This document shows, piece by piece, positions 25,908-33,764 of a stretch of 64,000 bases of DNA. The DNA comes from Acidobacteriota bacterium (GTDB taxonomy: Bacteria; Acidobacteriota; Terriglobia; Terriglobales; SCQP01): the NCBI GenBank assembly GCA_027314025.1, contig DAHVCP010000026.1, positions 1 through 64,000 on the forward strand, read 5' to 3'. Under the pieces are notes generated by a model. The model did not search any database. It was given only the letters and a program-made list of their open reading frames with translations, and had not been told where the DNA came from. A program made the translations under genes and the position numbers. Each line of letters begins with the position of its first letter. Within the stretch, counting starts at the first letter, position 1.

Positions 25908-26444
25908 TTAATCGGGGTAGATTTCCTCGGTGAAACGGGGATCTTCCATGAGCGACTTGAAATCGGCGTCACTGCGCGCCAGCAAGCGATTGCGCGGATC
26001 GAGGGTGACGGCTTGCTTCAGGTGCTCGAGCGCATGGTCGGCGTCGTTGCGCTGGGCGTAGACGGCGGCCAGGGCGTATTCGGTATGCCCGGTCTTGCCT
26101 TCCAGCTTCTGGGCGCGTTCCAGATGCTCCTGGGCTTCTTCGTACTGGCCCAGGTTGAGCCGCCAAATCGCGGCGTTGTAATAATCCTCGGCGCTGCGCA
26201 GGGTGGGGCCGGAGGACTGGAGTTTTTGCTCGCAGACGGCGAGATGGCGGCCCGCGCGTTCGGCGACGTCGCGCACGGAGCCATGGGCGGCCTTCTCCAG
26301 CCAACTCTTGGCTTTGTCGAATTTTTGCTGGCTGAAATACTTCATGCCCGCCTCGTATTGCTCCAACGCGGCGCGGCGCTCGGCGTCGGGGGGATGAGCC
26401 GGGGTACGGTGACTAGGGGCGGGGGAATGGGATGCTGCGGTCAT
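25908..26444 (-). CDS. Tetratricopeptide-repeat protein
   Basis: This 178-residue protein has helical repeats: Ala-Leu-Glu-Gln-Tyr-Glu-Ala-Gly-Met-Lys-Tyr-Phe, then Ala-Glu-Asp-Tyr-Tyr-Asn-Ala-Ala-Ile-Trp-Arg-Leu-Asn-Leu-Gly-Gln-Tyr, then His-Ala-Leu-Glu-His-Leu-Lys-Gln-Ala-Val with Asp-Pro-Arg-Asn. These are two to three TPR units, a protein-interaction scaffold. The first 25 residues are Pro/His/Ser-rich and there is no signal peptide. It precedes glmU by 47 bases on the same strand and is divergent from the mglA-like gene. The partner is unknown. Confidence 0.8.
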   Translation of the reverse strand: MTAASHSPAPSHRTPAHPPDAERRAALEQYEAGMKYFSQQKFDKAKSWLEKAAHGSVRDVAERAGRHLAVCEQKLQSSGPTLRSAEDYYNAAIWRLNLGQYEEAQEHLERAQKLEGKTGHTEYALAAVYAQRNDADHALEHLKQAVTLDPRNRLLARSDADFKSLMEDPRFTEEIYPD

Positions 26445-26660
26445 AGAAGGGATTCCGGCCCTGGGGACCCCGCCACGGCGGCGGTTCCGGGGGCAACTTC
26501 CAATTAGGCGGCAAAGCGGCGATGGCGTCAATAGCCGGGGGCGGAAGGCGGCGGCGCGGCGCGCACGGAGCGGGGGCGAGGCGGCCGGCGCGGTGACGCG
26601 AAATGCTGCCGTGGCGGGGCGCGCGTGTGTTATAACTGGCCCGAGTCCCTCGGAACGCCT

Positions 26661-27248
26661 GTGAGCACCATTAATCGCGCCGCGCGCGAAATCAACTGCA
26701 AATTGGTTTATTACGGCCCCGGTCTCGGCGGCAAGACCACCAATTTGCAGTACATTTTTGGGCAAGTGCCGGAAGAGCGGCGCAGCCAAATGCTGTCGCT
26801 GGCGACGGAAGGGGATCGAACGCTGTTTTTCGACTTTTTGCCCCTGGAACTGGGCGACGTACGCGGCTACCACACCCGCTTTCACCTCTACACCGTGCCC
26901 GGCCAGGTGTTTTACACCGCCAGCCGCAAGTTGTTGCTGCGCAACGTGGATGGCGTGGTGTTCGTGGCCGACAGCCAGGAGCCGCGGCTGGATGCCAACC
27001 TGGAGGCGTTGGATGATTTGGAGGACAACCTCCGCGAGCAAAAACTCGAGTTGGGCAAGATTCCCTACGTGCTGCAACTCAACAAGCAGGATCTGGGCAA
27101 TGCGGTGGCGGTGGAACGCCTCACCGCGGAGTTGCGGCGCTACAACGAGCCGGTCATTCCGGCCGTGGCGTCCAACGGAACGGGCGTGCTGGAAACCTTG
27201 CGGGAATTGTCGAAATCCGTGCTGGCGCAACTCGCCGCCGGCGGCTAA
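26661..27248 (+). CDS. mglA: MglA-like small Ras-family GTPase
   Basis: This 195-residue GTPase is of the MglA family, which controls cell polarity and gliding or pilus motility. It has a P-loop Gly-Pro-Gly-Leu-Gly-Gly-Lys-Thr-Thr-Asn at about residues 19-28, the Phe-Asp-Phe-Leu-Pro switch region, Val-Pro-Gly-Gln (switch II), and Asn-Lys-Gln-Asp for guanine recognition. The GTG at 26661 is chosen because it gives the usual family N-terminus (Ser-Thr-Ile-Asn). No MglB (roadblock) partner lies alongside, although mglB-mglA pairs are common. It is 47 bases upstream of the PaaK-like gene and may be co-transcribed with it. Confidence 0.88.
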   Translation: MSTINRAAREINCKLVYYGPGLGGKTTNLQYIFGQVPEERRSQMLSLATEGDRTLFFDFLPLELGDVRGYHTRFHLYTVPGQVFYTASRKLLLRNVDGVVFVADSQEPRLDANLEALDDLEDNLREQKLELGKIPYVLQLNKQDLGNAVAVERLTAELRRYNEPVIPAVASNGTGVLETLRELSKSVLAQLAAGG

Positions 27249-27295
27249 GCGGCGCACCGCGATTTCCGCTCCCCTCGCGCTGGGAGGCAGGACGC

Positions 27296-28645
27296 ATGTT
27301 TGAGGCGGTGCCGACGCTGTTGGAGACGCTGGTATTCGGGCGCAGCATCGAGCGGCGCTACAAATTCGCGCCGCTGATCAAGCCCGGGTTGGTGCGGCGG
27401 GTGCAGCAGGCGGAGTTCCAGGACACGGTGCGCTGGGCGGGACAGCGCAGCAGCTTCTATCGCGAGCGTTTCCAGGCGCTGGGCATTGATCCGCGCGGCG
27501 TGCGGCGGCCGGCCGATCTGGGCGATTTTTATACCACCAGCGCCGACCTGCGGGCGCGGGAGACGGAGGACTTCGTCTGCGCCACCGCGCAGGCCGGCTT
27601 CGAGACCACCGGCACCACGGCGCGCAACAAGCGGGTCTACTTCTCCAACGAGGAGATTCGGGACATTGGCTTTGAAGGCGCGGTGGGATTGTGGAATTTG
27701 GGCTTGCGGCCGGAAGACCGCGTGGTGGACGCCTTCGACTACGCCTTCTGGAATGCCGGCATCACGCTGCTGTATTCGCTGAACGCCATCGGCTGCTTCC
27801 ATGTGATTGCGTCCAAGCTGCCGCCGGAGGATTTCTACGAGCGGGTCAAGGACTACCGGTTCAACGTCCTGATCGTGGATACGGCCTGGCTGGTGAGCCT
27901 GACCGAAATCGCCGAGCAGCGCGGCGTCTGGCCGGTGAAGTTCATCATGGCGGGCAGTGAAAACATGGCGGAGGCGACGCGGCAATGGATTGAGAAGGTC
28001 TGGCGCGCGAAGGTCTATCAAGCCTACGGCCAGACGGAGAGCTTGGGCGCGACGGGGGTGGAGTGCCCGGCGCAGAACGGCTATCACCTGAACGAAGTGA
28101 ATTTCCAGTTCGAGATTCTGAATCCCAACGCCGAAGGCTACGGCGAGCTGGTGTTCACGACGCTGACCCGGCGGGTGATGCCGCTGATCCGCTATCGCTC
28201 CAACGACATTACCCGGTTCGCGGACGAGCCGTGCGGCTGCCGGTTGAGCTGCATGCGGCGCATTGGCAAGATCGTCGGCCGCGGGGACGAGATCATCTCC
28301 TGCGGCATGGGCATGATCAGCCCGTGGATTTTCGAGACGTGGTTTGGCGGGGCGGCGGGGCTGGCCGACGATTGGCAGGTGGCGGTGACGCAACCGGGGC
28401 CGCGGGACGTGCTGGAACTGCGGCTGGAGCTGCAAGCCAACGGCGATCCGGAAGCGCTGCGCACGGAACTGATGCAGCGCTTGGAGACGCAATTTCCCTA
28501 TTACCACAAGAACCTGAAGATGGGGCTGTACGAACTGCGCTTCCGATTTCTGCCCCGGGGCGAACTGCGGCCCAGCGGCCCGCGGCGCAAGCTGCGGCGG
28601 GTGGTGGACGAGCGGCTGCCGGTAGGCGCGGGCGTACAAGTCTAA
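27296..28645 (+). CDS. PaaK-like adenylate-forming enzyme (ligase 1 of the FAS/PKS-like cluster)
   Basis: This 449-residue member of the phenylacetate-CoA-ligase-like superfamily activates carboxylic acids as acyl-adenylates. Visible motifs are the phosphate loop Glu-Thr-Thr-Gly-Thr-Thr (about 102-107), Tyr-Gly-Gln-Thr-Glu (about 245), Tyr-Arg-Ser-Asn-Asp-Ile, and Gly-Lys-Ile-Val-Gly-Arg-Gly-Asp-Glu with a preceding Cys cluster (Cys-Gly-Cys-Arg-Leu-Ser-Cys). It is clearly paralogous to the protein at 38025. It could load a starter acid onto CoA or directly onto the cluster ACP. Substrate is unknown. It is separated from the rest of the cluster by about 590 bases of non-coding sequence. Confidence 0.78.
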   Translation: MFEAVPTLLETLVFGRSIERRYKFAPLIKPGLVRRVQQAEFQDTVRWAGQRSSFYRERFQALGIDPRGVRRPADLGDFYTTSADLRARETEDFVCATAQAGFETTGTTARNKRVYFSNEEIRDIGFEGAVGLWNLGLRPEDRVVDAFDYAFWNAGITLLYSLNAIGCFHVIASKLPPEDFYERVKDYRFNVLIVDTAWLVSLTEIAEQRGVWPVKFIMAGSENMAEATRQWIEKVWRAKVYQAYGQTESLGATGVECPAQNGYHLNEVNFQFEILNPNAEGYGELVFTTLTRRVMPLIRYRSNDITRFADEPCGCRLSCMRRIGKIVGRGDEIISCGMGMISPWIFETWFGGAAGLADDWQVAVTQPGPRDVLELRLELQANGDPEALRTELMQRLETQFPYYHKNLKMGLYELRFRFLPRGELRPSGPRRKLRRVVDERLPVGAGVQV

Positions 28646-28657
28646 GGGCCGTGGAGG

Positions 28658-28955
28658 GCGGGGCGATAAGCGTCGCATAGCTTCGTTGGGCGTGCGCTCG
28701 GGCTCCTCCCGTACATCCCGGTACGCTGCGTCGCCCTCGCTTCGCCCGCCTCGCTCTGCTCGCTTCTCGCCCCGCTCGGAAGTTTGGGGGTGGGCCGGGG
28801 GAAGTTTTTGCCGCCAGAGGGGCGGGGCGAGCCGCGTCGCAGCGCTTCGTTGGGCCTCATTTGGCCTCCGCTGCGCTACGGCCGCCGCTCGGGCGCCTCA
28901 ACCCCGCCGCGGTGGGACTGCATTGCCCTCGCTTCGCCCGCCTCGCTCCGCTCGC
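28658..28955 (+). repeat. Imperfect duplicated intergenic repeat (two copies)
   Basis: The 590-base gap between ligase 1 and ino1 holds two diverged copies of one element, about 28658-28763 and 28821-28955. Shared blocks in the same order are GGCGGGGCGA (28658, 28821), a 20-base block differing at two positions (28671 and 28835), and a 31-base block with one mismatch (28733 and 28925). Lengths between blocks differ. No protein product is supported; long frames here are compositional. The rest of the gap (28956-29160) shows nothing. Confidence 0.6.
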
Positions 28956-29163
28956 GGCGCCGTTTGGCTCTCCGCGGCGCAACGCTGCCCGGCCGGATCG
29001 CCGTTCCCTGCGGGGGGAGGCGGGACGGCGGATGGCCAAGCGCACGCCCTCCGCGGGCGTGGCTCGGCGCCAGCGCAGCGAGGCGCGTTCCGAACGAACT
29101 GGGCGGCGACGGGCGGGAGCGGCGGCATGCCAATCGTCGCGGGGTTTTCGCCGCGCGGCGCCC

Positions 29164-29192
29164 GGTTAAAAACGTTTAATGGTCATTTAACC
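29164..29192. promoter_or_regulatory. GGTTAAA/TTTAACC inverted repeat upstream of ino1
   Basis: Perfect 7-base arms GGTTAAA and TTTAACC, 15 bases apart, form an AT-rich patch in very GC-rich DNA 47 bases before the ino1 start. Another GGTTAAC follows at about 29197. The patch is the best promoter/operator candidate for the ino1-to-aminotransferase cluster. No clear -35/-10 pair was settled on. Confidence 0.4.
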
Positions 29193-29238
29193 ACGGGTTA
29201 ACTCGGCGGCAAGGACAATGCCGTGTTTGGAGGACTCT

Positions 29239-30525
29239 ATGGCGCAAACGAAAGACCAGCCAGCGAATGGCGCCCGGCTGGGCGTGTTGACGGCGGGCAT
29301 GGGCGCAATCGCGACCACGCTGATCGGGGGGGTGGCGGCGGTAAAACAGGGGCTGGCGAAACCCTTCGGGGCCCTGACACAAATGAGCCATGTCCGCGAA
29401 GGCGAGCGGCGGACGCCGCTGGCGGAGTACTTGGATCTGCCGCGGCTGGGAGAGCTGCGCTTCGGGGGCTGGGACATCTCCACTGGCACGTGCTGGGACG
29501 CGGCGCAGCGCGCCGGGGTGCTGGAGCCGATGCTGCTGCAGTCGCTGCGGGAAGAACTGAGCGGCATCGAGCCCATGGCGGGCATTCACGACCCGCAGTA
29601 TCTGCGCCGCACCAAGGGGCAGAGGCTGAAGCCGCAAAGCAACAAGTTCGAACAGGCGGAGGCGCTGCGCGAAGACATCCGCGCCTTCCGCAAGCAGCAG
29701 GGCGTCGAGCAGGTGGTGGTGGAATGGTGCGGCTCGACGGAGGTGTTCCTGGCGCCGGGGCCGGCGCATCAGAACGCCAAGATCTTCGAGACGGCGCTGA
29801 AGCAGAACGAGCCGACGATCGCGCCGAGCATGATCTACGCTTACGCCGCGCTGAAGGAGGGCTGCCCGTTCGTCAACGCCACGCCGACGCTGACGGTGGA
29901 CCTGCCGGTGATGATCGAGCTGGCGGAGAGCCATGGGGCGCCGGTCTGCGGCAAGGATTTGAAGACCGGCCAGACGCTGCTGAAGACGATCCTGGCGCCG
30001 GGGCTGAAACAGCGGGCGCTGGGCATCTCGGGGTGGTTTTCGATGAACATTTTGGGCAACCAGGATGGCGCGGTGCTGGATGATCCGGCGGCGTTCCGCA
30101 GCAAGGAGGAGAGCAAGCTGTCGGCGCTGAACCATATTCTGGAACCCGAGCTTTACCCGGACCTGTACGGGCAGATCTCGCATCAGGTGAAGATCAACTA
30201 CTACCCGCCGCGCGGCGACAACAAGGAGAGCTGGGACACGATTGACGTGATCGGGTGGCTGGGATACGCGATGCAGATCAAGGTGGACTTCCTGTGCCGT
30301 GATAGTATTTTGGCGGCGCCGTTGTTGCTGGATTTGGCGTTATTGAGCGCGGCGGCGCAGGCGGCGGGGCGCCGCGGCGTGCAGGATTGGCTGGGCTTTT
30401 ACTTCAAGAGCCCGCAGACGCCGCAGGGCCGGCCCGAGCACGACCTTTCGGCGCAGTACCGGCGGTTGCAGGAAGCGTTCGGGCAGTTGGCGGCGGCGCG
30501 CCGGGCCGGCGCGGCGGTTCGCTAA
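29239..30525 (+). CDS. ino1: Myo-inositol-1-phosphate synthase
   Basis: This 428-residue enzyme converts glucose-6-phosphate to inositol-3-phosphate using bound NAD. The N-terminal dinucleotide-binding segment (Gly-Val-Leu-Thr-Ala-Gly-Met-Gly-Ala-Ile) is followed by Gly-Gly-Trp-Asp-Ile. Later come the family motifs Gly-Lys-Asp-Leu-Lys-Thr-Gly-Gln-Thr, Ser-Met-Asn-Ile-Leu-Gly-Asn-Gln-Asp-Gly and Ile-Asp-Val-Ile-Gly-Trp-Leu-Gly. The start has a strong GGAGG six bases upstream. It heads a run of co-directional lipid/polyketide genes. Inositol phosphate could feed phosphoinositide lipids or a cyclitol; the aminotransferase at 39416 makes an aminocyclitol possible but unproven. Confidence 0.92.
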   Translation: MAQTKDQPANGARLGVLTAGMGAIATTLIGGVAAVKQGLAKPFGALTQMSHVREGERRTPLAEYLDLPRLGELRFGGWDISTGTCWDAAQRAGVLEPMLLQSLREELSGIEPMAGIHDPQYLRRTKGQRLKPQSNKFEQAEALREDIRAFRKQQGVEQVVVEWCGSTEVFLAPGPAHQNAKIFETALKQNEPTIAPSMIYAYAALKEGCPFVNATPTLTVDLPVMIELAESHGAPVCGKDLKTGQTLLKTILAPGLKQRALGISGWFSMNILGNQDGAVLDDPAAFRSKEESKLSALNHILEPELYPDLYGQISHQVKINYYPPRGDNKESWDTIDVIGWLGYAMQIKVDFLCRDSILAAPLLLDLALLSAAAQAAGRRGVQDWLGFYFKSPQTPQGRPEHDLSAQYRRLQEAFGQLAAARRAGAAVR

Positions 30526-30597
30526 CGCCGGCGGCGCGGCAGGAAGCGGGGCGGCGACGCCCCAGGCAACGAGGAAAAAAAGGATGGACGACCGCGC

Positions 30598-31362
30598 GTG
30601 AGCGATCTACAAGGCAAGACAGCGTTAGTGACGGGCGCGGCGCGCGGCATTGGCCGCGCCATCGCGCTGGCCCTGGGCCGCAACGGGGCCGACGTGGTGA
30701 TCAATTACGTCACCAGCGACGAGGCGGCGAAACAACTGGCGGAAGAATTGCGGGGCATGGGGCGGCGGGCGGAGACGGTGGCCGCCGACGCCATCAGCCC
30801 GGAGGGCATCGCCAAGCTGTTCAGCTTCGTCGAGAGCCAGTTCGGGCACCTGGACATTTTCGTCAACAACGCGATTGACGTGGCGGCGTTTGGGCCGCTG
30901 ATGCGGCAGAAAAAGGACGCCTGGGAGCACACGGTACAACGCAACACGACGGCGCTGCTTTTGAGCGCGCAGAAATGCCGGGCGCTGATGAAGGGGCGGC
31001 GGGGCAAGATCCTCAGCCTTTCCAGTCTGGGCTCGACGTATGTGATACCGGGATACGCGCCGATTGGGGTCACCAAGGCCTCGACCGAGGCGCTGACGCG
31101 GTATTTGGCGGTGGAGTTGGGCAAGGAGGGCATCAACGCCAACACGCTCTCGGCCGGCCCGATCGACACGGACGCGCTGCGGCTGTTCTCCACCTATGGC
31201 CAAATGAAAGAAGCCTGCGAGACGCTTTCCCCGGCCGGGCGCATCGGCACGGTGGAAGACGTGGCGGAGGTAGCGGTGTTTCTCTGCTCGGACGCCGCCA
31301 ATTGGATCTACGGGCAGACGATTATCGCCGATGGGGGCCTGTCCCTCATGAGCTTGCGCTAG
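30598..31362 (+). CDS. fabL: Enoyl-ACP reductase, FabL-type short-chain dehydrogenase
   Basis: This 254-residue SDR has an N-terminal NAD(P) motif Gly-Ala-Ala-Arg-Gly-Ile-Gly. The catalytic Tyr and Lys are separated by six residues (Tyr-Ala-Pro-Ile-Gly-Val-Thr-Lys), the enoyl-reductase spacing, unlike the Tyr-x3-Lys of FabG. The C-terminal block Ile-Asp-Thr-Asp-Ala-Leu, Ser-Pro-Ala-Gly-Arg and Gly-Gln-Thr-Ile-Ile-Ala-Asp-Gly-Gly matches Bacillus FabL. It reduces enoyl-ACP, so the cluster can make saturated chains. The GTG start follows an A-rich stretch. It precedes the ACP gene by 50 bases. Confidence 0.85.
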   Translation: MSDLQGKTALVTGAARGIGRAIALALGRNGADVVINYVTSDEAAKQLAEELRGMGRRAETVAADAISPEGIAKLFSFVESQFGHLDIFVNNAIDVAAFGPLMRQKKDAWEHTVQRNTTALLLSAQKCRALMKGRRGKILSLSSLGSTYVIPGYAPIGVTKASTEALTRYLAVELGKEGINANTLSAGPIDTDALRLFSTYGQMKEACETLSPAGRIGTVEDVAEVAVFLCSDAANWIYGQTIIADGGLSLMSLR

Positions 31363-31412
31363 GCGGGCCGCGACGCCGCCAGCGACATTGAGAAACGGAA
31401 GGAAATACGCAA

Positions 31413-31895
31413 ATGCCGCCAGTCAATAGCGCCGAGGAAGTTTTGCAAATCCGGGAGGCTGCCGACCGCGTGTTGGCCAGCCGCCATGATGAGATTCTGG
31501 CCACGGTGCAAGCCGCGATCGCCGAGGTGCTCGGATGCGAGGTGGAAGAGGTGAAACCCAACTCCAGCCTGATGACCGATCTGCACGCGGAATCGCTGGA
31601 CTTTTTGGATCTGCTGTTCCGGTTGGAGTCGGCGTTTGGCATCAAGATTCCGCGCGGCGGGATCCAGAAGGCCACGCAGGGCTCGCTGAAGGAAAGCGAA
31701 TTCCAGCAAAACGGCGTGCTGACCGAAGCGGCGCTGGAGCGGCTGCGGCTGCTGATGCCGGAGGTGGATCCGCAGCGGCTGCATCCGGGGCTGACGTCGC
31801 GGGAAATCCCGACGTTGTTTACCGCCGAAACGTTTACCCGGCTGGTGGCCTGGCGCCTGGGAGACGGCGAGGCGGCGAAGGCGCAAGTAGGGTAG
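31413..31895 (+). CDS. Acyl carrier protein with long C-terminal extension
   Basis: This 160-residue protein contains a complete ACP domain at about residues 26-100. The phosphopantetheine-attachment serine is Ser61 in Asp-Leu-His-Ala-Glu-Ser-Leu-Asp, where ordinary ACPs have Asp-Ser-Leu. A further 60 residues follow (Gly-Val-Leu-Thr-Glu-Ala-Ala-Leu-Glu-Arg-Leu) with Phe-Thr-Ala-Glu-Thr-Phe-Thr-Arg-Leu-Val. Primary-metabolism ACPs are about 80 residues, so this is a specialised carrier. It lies five bases before the dehydratase and inside the cluster, and is the expected substrate platform for the ketosynthases. Confidence 0.85.
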   Translation: MPPVNSAEEVLQIREAADRVLASRHDEILATVQAAIAEVLGCEVEEVKPNSSLMTDLHAESLDFLDLLFRLESAFGIKIPRGGIQKATQGSLKESEFQQNGVLTEAALERLRLLMPEVDPQRLHPGLTSREIPTLFTAETFTRLVAWRLGDGEAAKAQVG

Positions 31896-31899
31896 CGCG

Positions 31900-32427
31900 G
31901 TGCGTTTCCTGCTGATTGACCGGATCCTGGAGCTGGAGCCGGGACGGTACGCGGTGGGCGTGAAGACGCCCAGCCTGGGCGAGGACTATTTCGCCGATCA
32001 CTTTCCGGGCTTCCCGGTGGTGCCCGGGGTGCTGCTGGTGGAGGCGATGGCGCAACTGGCCGGGCGGCTGATCGCGTACTCGGTGCGGGCGGAAAGCGGC
32101 GAGGTGGTGCTGCCGGTGCTGCTGGGCATCAGCCAGGCGCGGTTCCGGCGCTTTGTTCGCGCCGGGGACCGGGTGGTGATCCGCGCGGAACTGCTGGGGC
32201 TGACCGACGGCGGCGGGCGCTGCAAGGCGGAGGCGCGGGTGGAGGAGCAGTTGGTGGCGGGAGCGGAAGTGATGCTGGGGTTCGACACCGGCCGGGGCGC
32301 CGGGGTGATCCCGATGGCGGCGCGCCAGAAGCTGGAATCGTGGGCCGATGACGTGAACCGGAACTTGCTGGGCGAGGAGCTGCACGCGCGGCTGACGGCG
32401 CCGCGGGCGCCGGAGGCGAAGGCGTGA
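31900..32427 (+). CDS. FabZ/FabA-like 3-hydroxyacyl-ACP dehydratase
   Basis: This 175-residue hot-dog-fold protein has the catalytic block Asp-His-Phe-Pro-Gly-Phe-Pro-Val-Val-Pro-Gly-Val-Leu-Leu-Val-Glu-Ala-Met-Ala-Gln near residue 28, the FabZ signature with His and Glu. The C-terminal 40 residues are longer than FabZ (about 145-150). It would dehydrate 3-hydroxyacyl-ACP made by the ketosynthases and FabG. The GTG start follows the ACP stop by four bases. Its stop overlaps the ketosynthase GTG (GTGA). The primary fabZ is presumably elsewhere, so no symbol is given. Confidence 0.85.
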   Translation: MRFLLIDRILELEPGRYAVGVKTPSLGEDYFADHFPGFPVVPGVLLVEAMAQLAGRLIAYSVRAESGEVVLPVLLGISQARFRRFVRAGDRVVIRAELLGLTDGGGRCKAEARVEEQLVAGAEVMLGFDTGRGAGVIPMAARQKLESWADDVNRNLLGEELHARLTAPRAPEAKA

Positions 32428-33764
32428 CGACGGGGGGCAATGGAGCGGGCCGAAACGGTGCGGGACGCCGCCGCCGGGTGGTGATCACCGGCCTGGGCGC
32501 GGTTACGCCGGTGGGCCAAACGGTCGAGGAGACGTGGCGGTCGCTGCAAGCGGGGCGCTGCGGCATTGAACGCATCTCGGTCTTCGACGCCAGCACCTTC
32601 GAGACGCAGATCGGCGGCGAGGTGCGGGGATTTCGCTTCGACCGGCTGGGCGCGCCGGCTGCGCTGGCGGAGGTGCTGGACCGCAAGAACAGTTTTGGCT
32701 TCGCGGCGGCGCAGCAGGCGATGGTGGATGCCGGGCTGGCGCGGGCGGACGCGGCGCCGGGTCCTCCGTCGGAGGAGCTGGTGGAGCCGACACGGTTCGG
32801 CATCAGCCTGGGCACCGAGGGGCGGCGGGACCGCCTATTGCCGGAGCTGCGCAGCCGCAAGCTGGCGCCGGCGGGCTTGGAGGCGCGGCGCCAGGCGCTG
32901 GCGGAAGTGCCCGGGGATGAATACCTGCGCTACTCGCCGTATGGGCTGGCGTACCTGCTGAGCGGGACGTGGGGCGCGCGGGGGCCGATCACGACCATTT
33001 CCACCGCCTGCACGTCGAGTTCGCAGGCGCTGGGTTACGCGCTGGAGAAAATCCGTTACGGCGATGCGGACGTCATGTTGGCGGGCGGGGCGGAATGCCT
33101 GATGGAGCCGACGATGGTGGCGAGTTTTATTTTGCTGGGCGCGCTGTCGAAGCGGAACGATTCGCCGCAAACGGCGTCCCGGCCGTTTGACGCCACGCGC
33201 GACGGATTCGTGCTGGCGGAGGGAGCCGCGATGCTGGTGCTGGAGGATGCCTGGCACGCCTACCGGCGCGGGGCCCGCATCTACGGCGAGGTGGCGGGCT
33301 TCGGCTGCTCGATCAACGCCTACCGGATCACGGATTCGCCGCCGGACGGGGAAGGGCCGTTTTTGGCCATGCGGGCGGCATTGGAAGACGCCGGGATTCG
33401 CGCCGAGGACGTGGATTACGTCAACGCCCACGGCACTTCGACGGTGCAGAACGACGCCAGCGAGACGATGGCGATCAAGCGCTGCCTGGGCGGGTACGCC
33501 CAGCGGGTGCCGGTGAGCTCGACGAAATCCATGACCGGGCACATGGTGAATGCGGCCGGGGCGATCGAGGCGGTCATTTCGACGCTGGCGATTCGGGACG
33601 GTTACATTCCGCCGACGATCAATTACGAACATCCCGACCCGGCCTGCGATTTGGACTGCGTGCCCAACACCGGGCGGCAGCAGCCGGTGCGGACGGTGGT
33701 CTCGAACTCCTTCGGTTTTGGCGGGTCGAACGGCTCGCTGGTGATCCGGGCCTATGTCGCTTGA
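32424..33764 (+). CDS. Beta-ketoacyl-ACP synthase, catalytic (KS-alpha / FabF-like)
   Basis: This 446-residue condensing enzyme has an intact Cys-His-His triad: Cys196 in Thr-Ala-Cys-Thr-Ser, His336 in Asn-Ala-His-Gly-Thr-Ser, and His373 in Met-Thr-Gly-His. The lysine of Ser-Thr-Lys-Ser-Met is also present. The C-terminal Phe-Gly-Phe-Gly-Gly-Ser-Asn closes the thiolase fold. It carries out decarboxylative condensation on the ACP. It overlaps the dehydratase and the next gene, a triad-less relative. That pairing is like KS-alpha/KS-beta of type II polyketide and aryl-polyene systems. The N-terminus has an extra 15 Gly/Arg-rich residues. Confidence 0.9.
   Translation: MTTGGNGAGRNGAGRRRRVVITGLGAVTPVGQTVEETWRSLQAGRCGIERISVFDASTFETQIGGEVRGFRFDRLGAPAALAEVLDRKNSFGFAAAQQAMVDAGLARADAAPGPPSEELVEPTRFGISLGTEGRRDRLLPELRSRKLAPAGLEARRQALAEVPGDEYLRYSPYGLAYLLSGTWGARGPITTISTACTSSSQALGYALEKIRYGDADVMLAGGAECLMEPTMVASFILLGALSKRNDSPQTASRPFDATRDGFVLAEGAAMLVLEDAWHAYRRGARIYGEVAGFGCSINAYRITDSPPDGEGPFLAMRAALEDAGIRAEDVDYVNAHGTSTVQNDASETMAIKRCLGGYAQRVPVSSTKSMTGHMVNAAGAIEAVISTLAIRDGYIPPTINYEHPDPACDLDCVPNTGRQQPVRTVVSNSFGFGGSNGSLVIRAYVA

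Noticed and set aside
28658-28955. CRISPR array or insertion sequence in the repeated gap
   Set aside because: Only two copies with unequal spacing, no regular spacers, no transposase and no terminal inverted repeats.
28686-29201. Overlapping Arg/Ala-rich frames between ligase 1 and ino1
   Set aside because: They cover the duplicated repeat and change frame between copies, so they are compositional, not genes.
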